Source of the DNA: Paratinospora sagittata
Taxonomy: Eukaryota; Streptophyta; Magnoliopsida; Ranunculales; Menispermaceae
Length of the DNA: 64,000 nt
Assembly (NCBI GenBank): GCA_035771175.1
Contig: CM069613.1
Location: forward strand, 7,989,501-8,053,500
Direction of reading: 5' to 3'
This document shows, in pieces, positions 46,333 to 56,424 of this stretch (position 1 is its first letter; the number at the start of each line of letters is the position of its first letter). Made by a program: the position numbers and the translations under genes. Below the pieces are notes generated by a model. That model was given only the letters and a program-made list of their open reading frames with translations. It searched no databases and was not told where the DNA came from.

Positions 46333-48088
46333 TGTCACGACGCCCCTGACGTAGGCTGACGTCATGACTGGCACAGTGTACTATAAACTGTACATACCCA
46401 TATATAGTATATACTACACTGTCAGCCTTCGCGTAATCTCACAATCAATCCCAAAATTTACAGTACTTTTTTTTTCCTAATATACCACAAATCACATCCA
46501 ATATAGATCTCTATAATCATTCCCTTCCTTCACACATTACATTTTCATTTCATCATCTAATATATTAAGCTATTTTGCGAGTCCTCATTGTCATTTCGTT
46601 AGGCATTAGACCCGGATGAGGTTTTGCGAGTCCTCATTGTCAGTAGGTCTGTCCTAACAAGGGTTGGATCCTTGAAATGACTGTGAATTGGGTAATAAGA
46701 GGTTGTGGCTACCTTGTAACGGCCATACAAGGGTTAGACCCGCTCTCTTGCCTTGCGGAGGAGGGAGATTGTGCATTGTGTTATTGAAAATCATGCAATT
46801 TATGTTGTTGACATGTACAATATATTCGTTGAATGATGCATGTGTTGAATAAGTGTTTGAACTGATTTTAAATGTCATATTTCTCTAAATGTATATAATT
46901 GCCATCTCAAGAACTATATTCACTGAGTTATTGTTTGCTCACCCCATTTCCTCCAATATTTCAGGTATTGAGTCGAAAGGAAAAGGAAAATCCGTGAGTG
47001 ATAATCACGTGAGCTTTCGTCTGGTATGTGTATGTAGGCTTGGAGGAAATAGATTATATTTTTGTTATTTTGATATGTATACTTATCTCACACATTACTA
47101 TCTAAGCTAGATGTAAACTTTCTAGCGGAGTAATTTTTACTGTGGGAGCCGTTTTACGGCTTTTTGACAAATTGGGGGTTTTGACCCAATGTGAATGAAA
47201 ATCCGATAGAAAGGTAGAAAAACACTCCTTAGACGGTCGGGACCCCGAATATGTGGTTAGATTTCATTTTAGGAGTTTTGGAGACCGTTTGACAATTTTA
47301 AAACAATTTACATGTTTCGAATGAATAGTGATGAATAGTACTATGAACAGTTCATTAGATGCACTTCACTGTTTACATCATTGTTCACTGTTCACTGTTT
47401 GCGTCACTGTTTATAGTACTATTCATCACTATTCATTCGAAACATGTAAATTGTTTTAAAATTGTCAAACAGTCTCCAAAACTCCTAAAATGGAATCTAA
47501 CCACATATTCGGGGTCCCGACCGTCTAAGGAGTGTTTTTCTACCTTTTTAGCAGATTCTCATTCACATTGGGTCAAAACCTCCAATTTGTCAAAACGCCC
47601 TAAGACGGCTCCCACAGTAAAAATTACTCCGCTAGAAAGTTTACATCTAGCTTAGATAGTAATTTCACGAAGAAAGGGAGTGAAAATCACTTACCGCGAG
47701 GCCCGATTGGACGCGAATCCCGCGTTCTTTCTTTTTTCTTCTTCTCCTCTTCTCGGTTCTTCCTTTCTGCAACTTTCGTTCGTTTTATTTTTTTTATTTT
47801 TTTTTATTTAATACATACGAGTACTACTGTTCATGATACTGTTCCGTGAACAGTACCATCAAATGAACAGTAATTAGTTTTTATTTTTTTTCTTCCTTTA
47901 TTCCTTTTTTTCTTCTTCTATATACTCAATCTACATGTTTCATTAACCAACCCCATAAATTAATCATCTTCTTTCTTTCCTATTATCCACACGTATATTT
48001 GGCTCTTACGTATAAAATACGTGTCTTATATATCTCGATATACGTGTACGTTAACGTATGTATTTAATTAAATTTACGGGGTGTTACA
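46333..48088 (+). mobile_element. Gypsy-type solo LTR (1,756 bp) containing a long palindrome, TSD AGATG
   Basis: Begins TGTCACGACGCCCCTGACG and ends TTTACGGGGTGTTACA, flanked by AGATG (46328-46332 and 48089-48093). Copia RT reads continuously across it (KLMQ then DEFEMN). No internal retroelement domain. A 570-bp inverted repeat lies inside. GAACAGT/ACTGTTC motifs recur at 47340-47400 and 47825-47875. Confidence 0.88.
47094..47663. repeat. Long inverted repeat: 257-bp arms, 56-bp spacer
   Basis: The left arm starts ATTACTATCTAAGCTAGATG, and the right arm (47407-47663) ends CATCTAGCTTAGATAGTAAT. Inner arm ends are ATAGTACTATGAACAG and CTGTTTATAGTACTAT. Arms appear equal in length with only scattered mismatches. 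The spacer (47351-47406) is rich in CACTGTT. The whole would fold into one hairpin on either strand. Confidence 0.9.
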
Positions 48089-48420
48089 AGATGAGTTTGA
48101 AATGAATATGATGGGAGAACGTACATACTTTCTTGGTTTACAAATTAAGCAATTACCTTATGGTACATTTTTAAGTCAATCAAAGTATGCTAAGGAAATT
48201 ATTAAGAAGTTCAAGATGGACAACTTGAAAAACATTGATACCCTTATGCAATTTAGCAATAAAATTGGATAAGGATGAAAAAGATAAACCCATCGATCCC
48301 AAAATATATAGAAACATGATTGGAAGTTTACTTTATCTGACAACTAGTAGACCAGACATTATGTTCGGTGTATGTCTTTGCGATAGATTTCAATCGAATC
48401 CCAAAGAATCTCATCTTAAG
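48089..48420 (+). pseudogene. SIRE-like Copia reverse transcriptase, second part
   Basis: Resumes with DEFEMNMMGERTYFLGLQIK, then FLSQSKYAKEIIKKFKMDN. A one-base shift follows near 48255, then IDPKIYRNMIGSLLYLTTSR and PDIMFGVCLCDRFQSNPKES. Cut at TTAAG by the next solo LTR; the frame continues at 61531. Confidence 0.83.
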
Positions 48421-50678
48421 TGTGACGCCCCGAAAATTATTTCATCTAGCCCATAACCCAATTGCATTTTGCCCAAACTCTCTGTGTTGCCTTGATATGT
48501 TTGGTGTTTGTTTGATGGTTGTTTAATGTTTGTATAGTTGATGCTTGATAATGTATATAAATATGTGCATTATAAATTGTGTATGGGTCATGTTAAATTA
48601 AAGTATAATGCATATGTTATTATTTATGCATAGGCCCATTAAACCATGAATTGATATGTGTTAGAATTGATTGAATAAAATGATAAATGAGAATGAAAAT
48701 TTGGTGTATTAAATGGATTGGACATTTAAAATACATGGAAGCATGAGATTGGTTAAAGTACATGTGGTTGGTATGGGTAGTATGAGACCAACACATGTCA
48801 AGGGTGGTGCATGAAAGTGGACAAGTGTCCCATGCCCACTTCTCTTCTCCAAGGAAGTGCTAGAAAGTGAGGTGAGTGGAGGGAAAGGAAAAAAATAAAA
48901 AATAAAAAAAAGAGAGAGGAAAGAAGAAGAGAAAGAAAGAGGGAGTTGCTTGAGGAAAATCTCTGCAACATTTTCATCAAAGAGCTGGATCTTCGTGATA
49001 TATGGTCAGATTGAGCTCAAACTTTGTCAGCAAGTTCGTAGCTTATGGTTATTCATTCTGGTGGTGGAGATCTTGATTAGAGGTTTCGTTTGAGAGATCT
49101 AACCTCTCAAACAAAGCTGGGCGGAAAGTCTGGATTTCTCGCACCGTTTCGCTCAAACTTATAGATCTCCTAAATCTACCGTTGGATGGATATTAGATTT
49201 CGGTATGTAGTTTACAACTGATATTTCCGCATTCTGAGCGGTGGAGATGTTTATGGGTTAAGTATGTTGTGTGATATAGTCATCTGAGTTCGAGTATTTG
49301 CAGCAGGAAAGGAGAAATTGTCTAATTAGAGACTTATTCATCAAAGATACTATCTTTTCAGTCCACCGTTGGATTGGGCTGATATTTGGACAGAAGGTTT
49401 GTTTCTTCAAATACTTCAATCTCTATGGTTGATTTTGTGATTACATATTTTTGTTGGTAGATTGATACATCTGAACAGAATATTAAATGAAGAATTGGTA
49501 GGGTTGCTTGTATTAGACCTAAATTTTGAATATGAACTTAGACCTTTCCAAATAGCTTGCATGTCAACTATGTTGACCTAGTTGCCATTGTTGATGAACC
49601 CATGATGCAAAATCAGTGATATACATGGCTGAACATGGTGACCTAGTGTAAATCGGTAATATGGCCTAAGTATGGAAAATTTCATATTTTAGGGCTTTTG
49701 ATGCTTTTGGCCTAGAATCATTGAATTGATGCAACTTATGTTTAATTAAGCATGATTAGGGTTGATTATGCTACTGATTTGGTAGTTGTGACTATATCAT
49801 GGGTTAGGCCTACTTGTGATCAAGTGACCCAATTTGGGCATGTTTATGCCTAAGGAATTGAAAATCAGTATTTTTGATTAATAGAATGGTTTATGAATGA
49901 GAACTATGCATTAGAGGCCTAAGTCATATGATTTGAGTTGAATGATGGGATTAGATGGGATTTAGGCCTATTGTCTATATGTGGGCTGATTTAGGATTGA
50001 TGTGTAATGTCTATGTGATTGAGCATAGAAACTGATGTATGGTAGGATATTGATGAATGTTTCAGGATCTTGATTGGGTTGATTCGGTTTGGTGGTCGTG
50101 TGTGGTTAAATACTCTAGCGAGGCTTGGTTGTGAGTAGACTTCATTTATGATTATATCTTTTATGTCATCATATCACTTATATATATTGTATGTTGAAAG
50201 CATGAATGTGTTCTAATGTTTTTAATGATGCATTGATTTGAGAAAACCTTATGTGAGACGCCCCGAAAATTATTTCATCTAGCCCATAACCTAATTGCAT
50301 TTTTGCCCAAACTCTATGTGTTGTCTTGATATGTTTGGTGTTTGTTTGATGATTGTTTAATGTTTGTATAGTTGATGCTTGATAATGTATATAAATATAT
50401 GTATCATAAATTGTATATGAGTCATGTTAAATTAAAGTATAATGCATATGTTATGATTTATGCATGGGCTCATTAAACCATGAATTGATATGGGTTAGGA
50501 TTGATCGAATAAAAGGATAAATGAGAATGAAAATTTGGTGTATTAAATGGATTGAACATTTAAAATACATGGAAGCATGAGATTGGTTAAAATACATGTG
50601 GTTGGTATGGGTAGTATGAGACCAACACATGTGAAGGTTGGTGCATGAAAATGGACAAGTGTCTCATGCTCACTTCTA

Positions 50679-50875
50679 GAATCCAAGAATGTGCTAGCAA
50701 ATGAGGTGAGTGGAGGAGAGAATCCAAGAATGTGCTAGCAAATGAGGTGAGTGGATGAGAGAATCCAAGAATGTGCTAGAAAATGAGGTGAGTGGAGGAG
50801 AGAATCCAAGAATTTTCTAGAAAATGAGGTGAGTGGAGGAGGGAATCAAGGAAGTGCTAGAAAGAGGTGAGTGGA
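50679..50875 (+). repeat. 41-bp tandem repeat in Gypsy LTR, about 5 units
   Basis: Units start GAATCCAAGAATGTGCTAG at 50679, 50720, 50761, 50802 and (GAATCAAGGAAGTGC variant) 50843. The same array is at 57921-58117 in the other LTR. The older solo LTR has a single unit near 48850. Confidence 0.88.
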
Positions 50876-52153
50876 GAGAAAGGAAAGAAGAAGAGAAAGA
50901 AAAGAAGAGAAAGGAAAGAAGAAGAGAAGGAAGGAGAGAGTTGCAGGAGGAAGATCCCTGCGACGTTTCCATCAAAGAGGTGGATCTTTGGAATATACGT
51001 TTCCATCAAAGAGATGGATATAAACTTTTGGTATTTAGTGTATAACAGAAATTTCTGTATTCTGAACGGTGGAGATGTTCATAAAATTAGTAGTTTGTGT
51101 GATATAGCCATTTGATTTCGGGTATTTGCAGCAGGAAAGGAGAAACTGTCTGATTAGACACTTGTTCATCAAAGATCCATATCGTTTCGGTCCACCGTTG
51201 GATTGGGCTGATATTTGGACAGAAGGTTTGTTTCTTCACATACTTCAATATGTACGGTTGATTTTGTGATTACAAATTTCTATTGGTAGATTAATACATC
51301 TGAACAGAATATTAAATGAAGAATTGGTAAGGTGCTTGTATTGGACCTAAATTTAGAATATGATCTTAGACATTTCCAAATAGCTTGCATGTCAACTATG
51401 TTGACCTAGTTGCCATTGTTGATGAAACCATGATGCAAAATCAGTAATATACATGGCTGAACATGGTGACCTAGTGTAAATCGACAATATGGCCTAAGTA
51501 TGGAAAATTTCATATTTTAGGGCTTTTGATGCTTTTGGCCTAGAATCATTGAATTGATGCAACTTATGTTTAATTAAGCATGATTAGGGTTGATTATGCT
51601 ACTGATTTGGTGGTTGTGACCATATCATGGGTTAGGCCTATTTGTGATTAAGTGACCCAATTTGGGCATGTTTATGCCTAAGGAATTGAAAATCAGTATC
51701 TTTTGATTAATAGAATGGTTTATGAATGAGAACTATGCATTAGAGGCCTAAGTCATGTGATTTGAGTTGAATGATGGGATTAGATGAGATTTAGGCCTAT
51801 TGTCTATATGTGAGATGATTTAGGGTTGATGTGTAATGTCTATGTGATTGAGCATAGAAATTGACGTATGGTAGGACATTGATGAATGTTTCAGGATCTT
51901 GATTGGGTTGATTCGGTTTGGAGGTCGTGTGTGGTTAAATACTCTCGCGAGGCTTGGTTGTGAGTAGACTTCATTTATGATTATATCTTTTATGTCATCA
52001 TATCACTTATATATATTGTATCTTGAAAGCATGAATGTGTTCTAATGTTTTGAATGATGCATTGATTTGAGAAAACCTTATGACTTTGGTTGGACCCATC
52101 TATCTGGCTAATAGGGGGACTTAACCTTGTCATAAGAGGGTTTTAGGAAAGGA

Positions 52154-52313
52154 AATGATTGGGATCAACGGCACGGTGAAATAGACGTGTACTAGTAACC
52201 CAAATAAAAATGATTGGGATCAACGGCACGGTGAAATAGACGTGTACTAGTAACCCAAATAAACATGATTGGGATCAACGGCACGGTGAAATAGACGTGT
52301 ACTAGTAACCCAA
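52154..52313 (+). repeat. 55-bp LTR tandem repeat, 3 copies
   Basis: ATGATTGGGATCAACGGCAC units start at about 52155, 52210 and 52265. Confidence 0.9.
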
Positions 52314-53035
52314 GGCATGTGGAATGTGGATCCAAATTGATAAACTTTTACTTGCATCGAACCTATTATAAATGCTTGATATCTATATGTTATGAGCTTT
52401 TAATCATGCTACACATTGACATGCATACATGGTTTTTATTGATGAGTATTGATAGCATATTTGAATTCTATTCACTGGGCATCGTTGGCTCACCCTCATT
52501 TTCCTCTTTCAGGTCCTTCTGTCCCGAATAAGGGCAAAGGAGTAGTCATATCTTGAGGGCCTTGCCTGCGAGAGAATCCAAGGCCTCGATGTGAGTTGAG
52601 AGGCATTTTGATTGAATTGTGTTTAAATTATGAAGTACTATATTTTGGATTATGTAATTATAACACTTACCACATTGTAGTATGGGTGAGTTGGGACTTG
52701 TTAGATAGACTATGTGGGCATATGACGGTTTTATTTGTACCCACAATTTTGGACTTTATGAGTATGTCAATTTTAATGGACTGTAGGGATTATGATTATT
52801 ATTTATGGTTCATTTTTTTATGGATTATCTCTTGTCTTGGATGATTAATACGGTGGGTAGTTTTGTTTAATACCTTTTGATATCATATTGTTGTTTGGGA
52901 TAAGGCTTGTAGGGTCTCAATCACCTCACGGGAGTTGAGGAGTGGTCGGAGATGCCTACGCCGGGCGTCCTGCTCCGGCATTCCGCATGCCATTCCCTGC
53001 GGGGTTGGTGGTCGGGGGCGCGGGGTCGCCACAGT

Positions 53036-53048
53036 TGGTATCAGAGCC
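53036..53048 (+). promoter_or_regulatory. Primer-binding site of the Gypsy element (tRNA-iMet type)
   Basis: TGGTATCAGAGCC, complementary to the 3' end of initiator tRNA-Met, lies two bases inside the 5' LTR. Confidence 0.85.
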
Positions 53049-53188
53049 TGATTTTACTAGGTTTGGTCTATGTATTGGACTTAGATGACTTTAACCTAGG
53101 AATTGGGTGAGAGATTTAGGTGATTAAAAAGCTTAAAGGAACTAATTTAAAAGCCTTACTATCATATTTTCTGTGTGTATTATATGAT

Positions 53189-53929
53189 ATGGGTAGTTAT
53201 GAGGCGGGCACTAGTGGGGCCGAGGCTAGTGGAGCTGCAGGGGCAGCAGGACCTCAAATGGCTGTACCTCAGCCTATGCCTACACCTGCTCCTATTGATG
53301 TGGAGAACCCCACTGATCAACGGATCAGATTGCTAGAGAAGTTCATGAAGTTAAAGCCTAAGGAATTCACTGGTGGGGTTGACTTGAAGAAGGCCGAAGA
53401 TTGGCTGAAGAATGTCGAGAAAATCAGTCGCTTCTTGGAGCTTGATGAGGAGTCTCTGGTTCTATGTGCTGCTCACACACTGGAGAGTGATACAGAGGAC
53501 TGGTGGCTTTCAGTGTTGGATACACAGGGGACAGTGAAGAGTTGGGACACCTTCAGACGATTGTTCTTACAGGCTTACGTTCCAGAGATTGAGAGACAGG
53601 CTAAGCAACTCGAGTTTTTGAATCTCGCATAAGGCACCATGTTAGTCAGGGAGTACGAGCTCAGATTTAGGCAGCTCGCAGTTTATGCCCCTGGGTTAGT
53701 TCAGACGCCGAGTGACAAGATTATGAGGTTTTCTTTAAACCTAAGGCCCGCGATCCGACAGGCCTTGTCTGTGACGAAGATGACTGATTTTACGACAGTG
53801 GTCCAGAGGGCCAAACAATACAAGTTGGCTGAGCGGGTTGATGGTATGTCTACACGGGCAGCTCCAGCACGCCTGTCACACCTGCAGCCAGCACTTGTTG
53901 ACTTTGGAGTCGGAGTTACTATTGGTTAG
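53189..53929 (+). pseudogene. Gypsy gag with one nonsense codon
   Basis: The ATG at 53189 begins MGSYEAGTSGAEASGAAGAA, an Ala/Gly/Pro-rich lead. The retrotransposon gag domain follows (RIRLLEKFMKLKPKEFTGG, AEDWLKNVEKISRFLELDEE, DTEDWWLSVLDTQGTVKSWD, TFRRLFLQAYVPEIERQAKQ). A TAA at 53630-53632 sits where Gypsy gags have Gln before GTM; after it the same frame goes on (VREYELRFRQLAVYAPGL, FSLNLRPAIRQALSV) to a TAG ending at 53929. The zinc knuckle is missing because the region beyond is replaced by the tandem array. Only one in-frame disablement within about 245 codons fits a young insertion. Confidence 0.85.
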
Positions 53930-53976
53930 CAAGCCTGTCGAAGTTCCTATGCATCTGCACTCCTGCAGTCAGCCGG

Positions 53977-54270
53977 TTCATCGCACGCCATTCTTGAGCC
54001 GCACGCTCTCCTGTTCAGCCGCATGCTTGTCGGTTTCATCGCACGCCATTCTTGAGCCGCACGCTCTCCTGTTCAGCCGCATGCTTGTCGGTTTCATCGC
54101 ACGCCATTCTTGAGCCGCATGCTCTCCTGTTCAGCCGCATGCTTGTCGGTTTCATCGCACGCCATTCTTGAGCCGCACGCTCTCCTGTTCAGCCGCATGC
54201 TTGTCGGTTTCGTCGCACGCCATTCTTGAGCCGCACGCTCTCCTGTTCAGCCGCATGCTTGTCGGTTCTT
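53977..54270 (+). repeat. 58-bp GC-rich tandem array, 5 copies, between gag and captured host DNA
   Basis: TCGCACGCCATTCTTGAGCC recurs at 53981, 54039, 54097, 54155 and 54213 (exact 58-bp period). Each unit also contains CTCTCCTGTTCAGCCGCATG. Copies are nearly identical (ATGCTC for ACGCTC at 54119, GTCGC for ATCGC at 54211). It is far more GC-rich than the surroundings and ends in the variant GGTTCTTCAACACGCTTGTC. Confidence 0.92.
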
Positions 54271-54427
54271 CAACACGCTTGTCAGTTCGTTTGTGTGAGT
54301 TATACTACTGCTAGTCTGGTTTTCTAGGGGTGGTGGAGTTGGTGATTGAGTTTGTTGGAGGCTGAGATTTTCTGGGCATTAAAAGGAGAAGATAGTAAAG
54401 GAAGAGAGAAAGAAGAGAAGAAATATT

Positions 54428-54545
54428 ATGGCAGGAGGAGAAGGAGGAGCAGCTCCGGCGCCGAAACAGGATGAGTTGCAGCCACATCCGACGAAGGAGC
54501 AGCTGCCCGACATTTCTTACTGCATTACCAGCCCTCCACCATGGC
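54428..54545 (+). other. Nucleobase-ascorbate transporter (NAT) first exon fragment
   Basis: The 39 residues with QPHPTKEQLPDISYCITSPPPW match the conserved N-terminus of plant NAT6/7-type nucleobase-ascorbate transporters. In those proteins the first transmembrane region follows directly; here a GTCAGT donor-like site is followed by intron-like T-rich sequence. A purine-rich 5' leader (54384-54420) precedes the ATG. None of the transporter core is present, so no transport function is possible. Confidence 0.78.
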
Positions 54546-55985
54546 GTCAGTTCCTCACCTCTTTCTTTTTTATTTTGTTTTTTTGTAATTTCTTTTTAAC
54601 GTTCTGGTTTGGCTTTTAAGAGAAATCTCCCAATTATGCTGTTTTTTTTTTTTTTTATTGTGATTTTGTGGTCACTGATGACGATGATGAACTTCACAGC
54701 TAACAGAGACATGGTGGATATTGGAGAAGACCCATTTCTCTTCTCAAACCAATTCCACCCACTTGATTTCAGCTGTTCAAGTTTTGGTAGCAGCCCGTAT
54801 ACGTGGGAGCCTCTTCTAGAATATGGCTTACGCGAGGCAGTGGTACCACCCTTCATGAATTCTTCAATGGATGAAGATGACTTTCCAAGCCAACTTAATG
54901 AACTTGAAGGTGAGTATCAATGCTCAATCCACTTTAGATTGTACTTTATTATTAACAGATTGGCAATTTCATCCTCGTTGTGTTGATTAATTTGCTATTG
55001 GAATTAGAAGCGGAGAAACAACAGATTGTGATGCATGAAAATGGAGAGGGGATGAGTAGTACTGGTACTAATCATGTGGACTTTGGAGGTTTGAATCAAA
55101 TGAGAATTGGATTAGAAGGGGAGAAACAACAAATTGGGATGAATGAAAAGGGAGAGGGGATGATTAGCTGCTGCAGTAGGAGTATTAGTGGTACTGGTAG
55201 TGATCATGAGGAATCGATGACGAAACTGAAGAGGGTGAAGACTCTATCACGCACGAACCTCTCACGCTACTTCTACATGAGCATATCAGAAGCTGCAAAA
55301 GAACTTAAGGTGGGCTTAACGCAGCTGAAGAAGAGGTGCAGGGAATTGGGCATCCCTAGATGGCCTTACAGAAAGTTGATGAGCTTGCAGGTCGTTATAA
55401 AAAATGTTCAGGAATTGGTGGAAGGAGAAGGTGTTTGTGGAGATATGAAGATAAGAGAAGCGTTGAGGTTATTGGAGGAACAAAGGAAATGGCGTCACAG
55501 AAATGCACTGCAGGAAATGGGGGAAGGAGAAGGGGTTAGTAGAGATATGAAGATAAGAGACAGGTTGAGTTTATTGAAGGAACAAAGGAAATGGACTCAG
55601 AGAAAGGTGATGACCTTGCAGACCGTTATGGAAAATGTTGAGGTATTTATCACCATTATATATTGATCTGTATGAGTATTTTGATATCTCAACTTGGGGA
55701 TGTTCTGAGTAAGATAATTACTTGTTAATTAATTATGTACTGCAGGAAATGGGGGAAGGAGAAAGGCTTGGTGGAGATATGAAGATAAAAGATGCTTTGA
55801 GTTTATTGGAAGAAGAAAGGAAGTTGATGGAAGAGATGCCAGAGGTGCATCTTCAGGAGAAAACAAAGAAACTAAGGCAGGCTTGGTTCAAGGCCAACTG
55901 CATGAAAAGAAAGGAAACCAACGGCAAGAAAAGAAAAGACATGACGCTAGAGTGGCACCCAGTTGCTATTTCTCGTTTAAATTAA
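54428..55985 (+). CDS. RKD: Captured chimeric gene: NAT exon 1 joined to an RKD (RWP-RK) transcription factor
   Basis: Predicted exons 54428-54545, 54700-54909, 55008-55642 and 55746-55985 (GT-AG introns of 154, 98 and 103 bp; phases 1, 1, 0) give 1,203 nt, 400 residues, with no stop. Exon 1 encodes MAGGEGGAAPAPK..ISYCITSPPPW, the N-terminus of a plant nucleobase-ascorbate transporter, without membrane segments. Exons 2-4 are an RKD factor: acidic N-terminus, RWP-RK DNA-binding domain at about residues 188-236 (SRYFYMSISEAAKELKVGL, LKKRCRELGIPRWPYRKLMS), leucine-rich repeats (GDMKIREALRLLEEQRKW twice more in variant form), and the family C-terminus EKTKKLRQAWFKAN. RKDs are nuclear factors for egg-cell and embryo identity. 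The domain is intact. The exon 1-2 splice (GGC|GTCAGT donor) is inference; without it the RKD could start at ATG 54711. AATAAA at 56033 may end the transcript. Confidence 0.8.
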
Positions 55986-56353
55986 CAGTTTATCATGTAT
56001 GAAGTAAGTAGTGATTTTCACAAACTTGGCTGAATAAAGTGTCAACTTAAGTAGATCTTGTGATCATTGGTCTTAAGAGATACTGATTAAGCTGTTTTAT
56101 GAGTAGATGCTAGAGTAACTAAATTTATCAAGTCCCCTAAACCCTAAAATGATGGCCAATCATGAAGGTTGCATATCATGTCAGATGATCAATGTGTTAC
56201 TACACTTCTATACCTAAATTAAAAGTAGGGGACTTAAGTTTATGATGTGGAGCAACTGATAACAGTTTGTCTTAAATTAACAATAGACCGAATATCAGAT
56301 GTCTTCATATTGAAATTCTCCATTTTCCTTTAGTAAAAGGGCCTATTCCTATT
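55986..56353 (+). other. 3' flank of captured RKD gene
   Basis: Non-coding, AT-rich. A polyadenylation-type AATAAA lies at 56033-56038, 48 bases past the stop. AACAGTTTATCA right after the stop (55985-55996) recurs in the 21-bp repeats at the far junction. Confidence 0.6.
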
Positions 56354-56416
56354 AGTATGTTTGAACAGTTTATCAGTATGTTTGAACAGTTTATCAGGAC
56401 TTTTGAACAGTTTATC
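56354..56416 (+). repeat. 21-bp tandem repeat, 3 copies, at the host/integrase junction
   Basis: AGTATGTTTGAACAGTTTATC at 56354 and 56375, with variant AGGACTTTTGAACAGTTTATC at 56396, lie immediately before integrase homology begins (about 56425). Confidence 0.9.
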
Positions 56417-56424
56417 AGTACATT

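Larger units (their letters stand above)
50254..53033 (+). repeat. 5' LTR of the RKD-carrying Gypsy element (2,780 bp)
   Basis: Starts TGAGACGCCCCG and ends GGGGTCGCCACA. Compared with the 3' LTR it lacks 58241-58600 (replaced by 15 bp) and has one more 55-bp unit, which together account for the 290-bp length difference. Confidence 0.92.

Noticed and set aside
50833..51115. Lys/Glu-rich open frames repeated at 58109-58402
   Set aside because: They translate an AGAAAG purine-rich LTR tract; low complexity, and they appear in overlapping frames.
52319..52844. Small open frames repeated at 59851-60376
   Set aside because: They are duplicates only because both lie in the two LTRs of one element; no protein family resemblance, and frames are not conserved in the outer solo LTR.
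53977..54270. CRISPR-like regular repeat array
   Set aside because: The 58-bp period is a direct head-to-tail tandem repeat without unique spacers, in a plant nuclear retroelement.
54428..54619. A nucleobase-ascorbate transporter gene
   Set aside because: Only the first exon is present; no membrane segments of the family follow, so it is annotated as a captured exon.
54300..56420. Helitron or MULE insertion bringing in the RKD gene
   Set aside because: I saw no CTRR end with hairpin, no long terminal inverted repeats and no 8-10-bp TSD around the segment; not excluded for decayed ends, so listed as a test under findings.
56361..56424. Novel integrase N-terminal domain (NSLSVCLNSLSG repeats)
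   Set aside because: These residues come from reading through the 21-bp tandem repeats at the capture junction; integrase homology starts about 56425.
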